Source of the DNA: an uncultured Eggerthellaceae bacterium
Lineage (GTDB): Bacteria > Actinomycetota > Coriobacteriia > Coriobacteriales > Eggerthellaceae
NCBI GenBank assembly: GCA_910585565.1
Contig: CAJUFC010000203.1
Coordinates: 1-8,045 of the forward strand
Reading direction: 5' to 3'
Length of the DNA: 8,045 bases
Below, piece by piece: positions 5,693 through 8,045 of the stretch (position 1 is the stretch's first letter; each line of letters opens with the position of its first letter). Under the pieces are notes generated by a model. The model ran no database searches, was not told the DNA's origin, and was given only the letters and a program-made list of their open reading frames with translations. A program made the translations under genes and the position numbers.

Positions 5693-6616
5693 GTGTCGTC
5701 TCTGAGCGTGGTCTACGACGGCGCGGAGATCTATGGAAAGGTGAGCGTCGCTCGATGCTGGCACGAGATGCATGCATGGGGGGCGCTCGATTCCCTTTCT
5801 ATAACCTTCGGGGACGCGAGGAGCCTCTGGGACGGCTGGGCGCCTGCCGCCGGCGACGCGATCGAGGTCTCCGACGGGGCCGCGCGCACGGGCAGGATGT
5901 ACGTGCGCGATGTGGCGCGCCGGTCGTCCGCAGTGACCCTGCGCGCCTACCCGGCCCCGCAGTCCCTGCTGGAGCAGAAGTGCCGGTCGTGGGAGTCCGT
6001 CCAGCTGCTGCAGCTGCTGGGCCAGATAGCGAGCGAGGCCGCCATGGCCTACGAATGCTACGGCGTCGCCAACCACCTCTACGCCTACGTGGAGCAGAGG
6101 AACGAGAGCGACCTTGCGTTCCTCTCGAGGCGGCTCACCTACGAAGGCGCGTCGCTGGTCGTCTACGACGGCCGCCTGATAGCCTACTCGGGGGTCTGGG
6201 CCGAGTCCCAAGCTGCGGCCAAGGCGATCGTAGTCGTTCCAGGCAACGACTACGAGCTCGACGACGCCGCCGGGCGCGCCTACGGGTCGTGCCTTGTGAC
6301 CGACGGATTGACCGAAGGCCGCTTCGCCGCAGGGCCCGGAAGGCAGCTCAAGCGCATCGTGGCCGACCGCATCAGCGACGCCGCCGAGGCGGAGCGCTTC
6401 GCCTGCGGGCTGCTCCGCGAGGCGAACCGCTCCGCTGCGACGATGCGCATCCGGACTGACTCGCTTTTGCGCGAGTGGGCCGCTGGGTCCCCTGTCGACG
6501 TGAGGTGCACGGCGGCGCCGTCATGGAGCGGCCCCGGCATCGTCTCGCGCCTGCGTCATGACTATTTCGGAGCGAAATCGAAGATATGGATCAACAGACC
6601 CCTGAGGAGCTACTGA
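5693..6616 (+). CDS. Baseplate hub protein (P2 late control gpD-like)
   Basis: The product is 307 residues from GTG 5693, somewhat shorter than P2 gpD (387). gpD-type proteins form the trimeric hub that joins tube to central spike, structurally related to T4 gp27 and the N-terminal part of VgrG. Despite the historical name 'late control', they are structural. Evidence by position: an N-terminal beta segment with WDGWAPAAGDAIEVSDG (46-62); TGRMYVRDVARRSSAVTLRA (66-85); and AYPAPQSLLEQKCRSWESVQ (85-104). The signature YVEQRNESDLAFLSRRL (132-148) leads into EGASLVVYDGRLIAYSG (151-167). A second beta domain follows, ending VSRLRHDYFG. It lies between gpX and the small gpV-like gene, and its TGA directly abuts the next ATG. 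Confidence 0.88.
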   Translation: MSSLSVVYDGAEIYGKVSVARCWHEMHAWGALDSLSITFGDARSLWDGWAPAAGDAIEVSDGAARTGRMYVRDVARRSSAVTLRAYPAPQSLLEQKCRSWESVQLLQLLGQIASEAAMAYECYGVANHLYAYVEQRNESDLAFLSRRLTYEGASLVVYDGRLIAYSGVWAESQAAAKAIVVVPGNDYELDDAAGRAYGSCLVTDGLTEGRFAAGPGRQLKRIVADRISDAAEAERFACGLLREANRSAATMRIRTDSLLREWAAGSPVDVRCTAAPSWSGPGIVSRLRHDYFGAKSKIWINRPLRSY

Positions 6617-6847
6617 ATGAGCGCATTTCTTGCAACGGTTTCGAGCATCGAGGAGCGGGACGAAGGCGGGCGCCCGGTCACGGCGCGCGTGCTGCCCCAT
6701 CTCGCCGGCGGAGGGGTGAGCATGCCCTTCGCGGTGTTCCGGCCGCTCCGAGATGGCGACGATGCGGTGCGCGTTGGCGAGGAGGTGATCTGCCTCCAGC
6801 TCGCAGACGGCTCGGGGCTCATCCTCTCAAGGCCGGACGGCTCATGA
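6617..6847 (+). CDS. Very small OB-fold-like spike/baseplate protein (gpV or XkdR type)
   Basis: The product is only 76 residues. It begins at the base after the gpD-like stop (TGA-ATG, 6614-6619), so it is likely translated by re-initiation. The sequence alternates short strands: ATVSSIEERDEGG, TARVLPHLAGGG, MPFAVFRPLRDGD, VRVGEEVICLQLADGSG, LILSRPDG. 'VGEEVICLQLADGSGLIL' resembles the OB-fold domain of P2 gpV ('VGD.V......G......vlG'), and also the small XkdR (DUF2577) proteins found after the hub gene in PBSX-like clusters. P2 gpV (211 residues) carries a C-terminal beta-helix spike, and nothing like it is present here. The role at the tube tip or spike base is inferred from the strand pattern and position; the exact family is uncertain. 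Confidence 0.55.
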   Translation: MSAFLATVSSIEERDEGGRPVTARVLPHLAGGGVSMPFAVFRPLRDGDDAVRVGEEVICLQLADGSGLILSRPDGS

Positions 6848-6866
6848 TCGACGATAGGAGGCACGC

Positions 6867-7415
6867 ATGGCCACGCAGATAGCATGGCACGAATTCGAGT
6901 GGGGCTACGACGCCGCGCACGTGAGGTCGGTCGAAGGGCTCTCGACCGGCAGGGGCGTCAGCGTCGACCGAAACGCCGACAAGGAGGGCGAGCCGGCCAC
7001 CCAGACGGTGGCGCTCGATCTGGTGACGCTCTCGTTCTCCTACACCCTGATGCTCGCCGCGGGGTGCAGCCCGCGAGCCGAGTACGAGGCGATCAACGAG
7101 TGCCTGGGGGTGCATGCGCCGCTCTACCTCAACGGGAGCCGCCTCCTCGCGAACGAGATGATGCTCAAGTCGGTCGACGCGTCGGACTGGCTGCTCGACG
7201 GGAACGGCCGGCCGGTCTCGGTGAAGGTGTCGGTCAAGTTCGAGGAGTACGCAGAGGACGCCTCCGGGCTGAAGCTGAACAAGGTCGAGCGCGCCGGCGC
7301 GCTCAGGCCGGGCGTGCAGCTGCAGCCGGAGAGGCAAAGCGCCCTCGACGTCGGGGCGACCGCCTCGCAGAAGGCGTCCCGTTCGCCAGCGAACGAGCAG
7401 ATGAGGGGGTGGTGA
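6867..7415 (+). CDS. gpU-like tail protein
   Basis: The product is 182 residues from ATG 6867, with SD AGGAGG (6856-6861) five bases upstream. Residues 46-64 (QTVALDLVTLSFSYTLMLA) are beta strands, and 68-80 (SPRAEYEAINECL) a helix. LYLNGSRLLANEMMLKSVDA (87-106) leads into the ending LDGNGRPVSVKVSVKFEEYA (110-129). 'Strand, helix RAE...W/C, G..pf/l..G..., LKSV..S...LD..GR....V.L.FEEY' is the pattern I associate with the P2 gpU family of Gram-positive phages, an essential tail component. Residues 130-182 are an extra Ala/Gln/Arg-rich tail without clear structure. Its place between the small spike-like protein and the gp25-like protein points to a baseplate or tube-initiation role. The call rests on pattern memory, so another tube-initiator family is possible. 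Confidence 0.55.
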   Translation: MATQIAWHEFEWGYDAAHVRSVEGLSTGRGVSVDRNADKEGEPATQTVALDLVTLSFSYTLMLAAGCSPRAEYEAINECLGVHAPLYLNGSRLLANEMMLKSVDASDWLLDGNGRPVSVKVSVKFEEYAEDASGLKLNKVERAGALRPGVQLQPERQSALDVGATASQKASRSPANEQMRGW

Positions 7416-7417
7416 CG

Positions 7418-7693
7418 ATGCTCACATCGGGCAACGGCGACCCGCGGGTGTGCGCCGTCAACCTCCTGCGCACGGTTCGCGGCGAGGTCCCCATGGCGCG
7501 CACGAAGGGCATAGGGCGCGAGCACATCGACGCGCCTGCGACGCGGTCCGACGGGCTGCGCGCTGATGCCGAGTGGGTGCTCGAGACCTACGAGCCGCGG
7601 CTGTCGCGCGAGAAGACCGCCCTTATGGCGGACGAGGCAGTCAAGGGCGATTTCGAGCTGCAAGCGAGCGTTCGACGGAAGGAGGAGGCATGA
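7418..7693 (+). CDS. Baseplate wedge protein, gpW/gp25-like
   Basis: The product is 91 residues from ATG 7418, two bases after the gpU-like stop; AGGGGGTGG (7404-7412) serves as a moderate SD. The family (GPW/gp25, with TssE of type VI secretion) forms the baseplate wedge that starts sheath polymerisation. Family features are DPRVCAVNLLRTVRGEVPM (8-26), corresponding to 'V...I..IL.T..G..P...', and GIGREHIDAP (31-40). The helix LRADAEWVLETYEPRL (47-62) contains the conserved EPR motif (E59-P60-R61). At 91 residues it is near the short end of the family. The last segment (70-91) is charged and lacks the usual long final strands. Its TGA (7691-7693) overlaps the J start. Confidence 0.85.
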   Translation: MLTSGNGDPRVCAVNLLRTVRGEVPMARTKGIGREHIDAPATRSDGLRADAEWVLETYEPRLSREKTALMADEAVKGDFELQASVRRKEEA

Positions 7694-8045
7694 TGGAGAT
7701 CGAGCCTGGGTCCACGGAGCTTGTCGTCACGGATTCGGGGAGCATCTACGACGCGACCGTAACGGCCCTCGAGCAGGGCGTCTCGGAGCCGCTCTATCCC
7801 GGGGACGAGCGGCGCATATTCGGCGAGGCGGTGGCTGCCGTCCTCGCGCGCACGCACGGGGTCATCCAGGACGCCGCGCGACAGACGATGCTGCGCTATG
7901 CCCGGGGCGAGGTGCTCGACGCGCTTGGCGCCCGGTTGGGCGTCCATCGCCTCGAGGGCGACGCGGCGAAGACGACGCTGCGCTTCTCTGCCGCATCGCC
8001 CCTTGCGTTCGACGTCGCGATTCCGGCGGGGACGCGAGCGACGCC
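7690..8045 (+). CDS. Baseplate J-like protein, 5' part (cut by window edge)
   Basis: The visible N-terminal 118 residues stay open to the right edge. The start is ATG 7690, or ATG 7693 directly after it. SD AAGGAGGAGG (7679-7688) fits either, and the second has better spacing to the first AGGAGG. Both overlap the stop of the gp25-like gene. J proteins are the long baseplate wedge component (P2 gpJ, T4 gp6, Mu gp47 family) that holds hub to periphery. The segment LDALGARLGVHRLEGDAAKT (76-95), followed by TLRFSAASPLAFDVAIPAGT (96-115), is the hallmark 'LD.yg..lGv.R..G..A..tlrF.......d..IPaGt' of this family. The remaining part of the protein lies beyond the window. Confidence 0.9.
   Translation, partial: MMEIEPGSTELVVTDSGSIYDATVTALEQGVSEPLYPGDERRIFGEAVAAVLARTHGVIQDAARQTMLRYARGEVLDALGARLGVHRLEGDAAKTTLRFSAASPLAFDVAIPAGTRAT

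Noticed and set aside
6884..7417. Upstream extension of the gp25-like gene
   Set aside because: Arg-rich shadow of the gpU-like gene; the family similarity starts only after ATG 7418.
1..8045. tRNA, CRISPR array, insertion sequence, attachment site, defence or cargo gene
   Set aside because: Nothing of these kinds was seen; the genes form an uninterrupted tail module with uniform strand and composition.

Overview
The window is one continuous, rightward-transcribed late operon that builds the contractile tail and baseplate of a P2/Mu/PBSX-like myophage (or a prophage, or a phage-tail-derived particle). Every gene is on the + strand. Base composition is roughly two-thirds G+C by eye. Start codons are preceded by strong Shine-Dalgarno (SD) sequences, several of them the full AGGAGGTGA type. 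High GC, strong SDs, a TP901-type tape measure and a P2-like tail set fit a high-GC Gram-positive host such as a Coriobacteriia-class actinobacterium. That host is inference, because no host gene is present.

Layout from left to right: the 3' end of an upstream gene, possibly head-tail joining (2-97); a probable neck or tail-terminator protein (110-691); a perfect UNCG-loop hairpin (703-724); tail sheath (749-2260); tail tube (2263-2772); a canonical intrinsic terminator inside the operon (2798-2829); the tail assembly chaperone (2842-3279) with a programmed -1 frameshift extension running to 3365; tape measure (3369-5462); gpX-like LysM-fold protein (5455-5688); gpD-like baseplate hub (GTG start, 5693-6616); a very small OB-fold-like gpV/XkdR-type protein (6617-6847); a gpU-like tail protein (6867-7415); the gp25/gpW-like wedge protein (7418-7693); and the start of a baseplate J protein (7690 to the window edge).

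The genes act as one assembly line. Hub, wedge and J proteins make the baseplate. The chaperone and its frameshifted form load the tape measure, which sets tail length. Tube polymerises around the tape measure and sheath around the tube, and a terminator caps the tail for joining to a head. The baseplate genes are packed with overlapping or abutting start and stop codons, which suggests translational coupling. The sheath-tube pair is instead bracketed by two RNA hairpins, a plausible way to overproduce the two high-copy structural proteins.

The strongest non-gene signals are the frameshift site (TTTTTTC plus a stem-loop six bases downstream) and the intra-operon terminator. No stretch over 300 bases lacks a gene. 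I saw no tRNA, CRISPR array, insertion sequence, attachment site, defence gene or cargo gene, and nothing that supports a wholly new system. The interest lies in expression control within a recognisable tail module.
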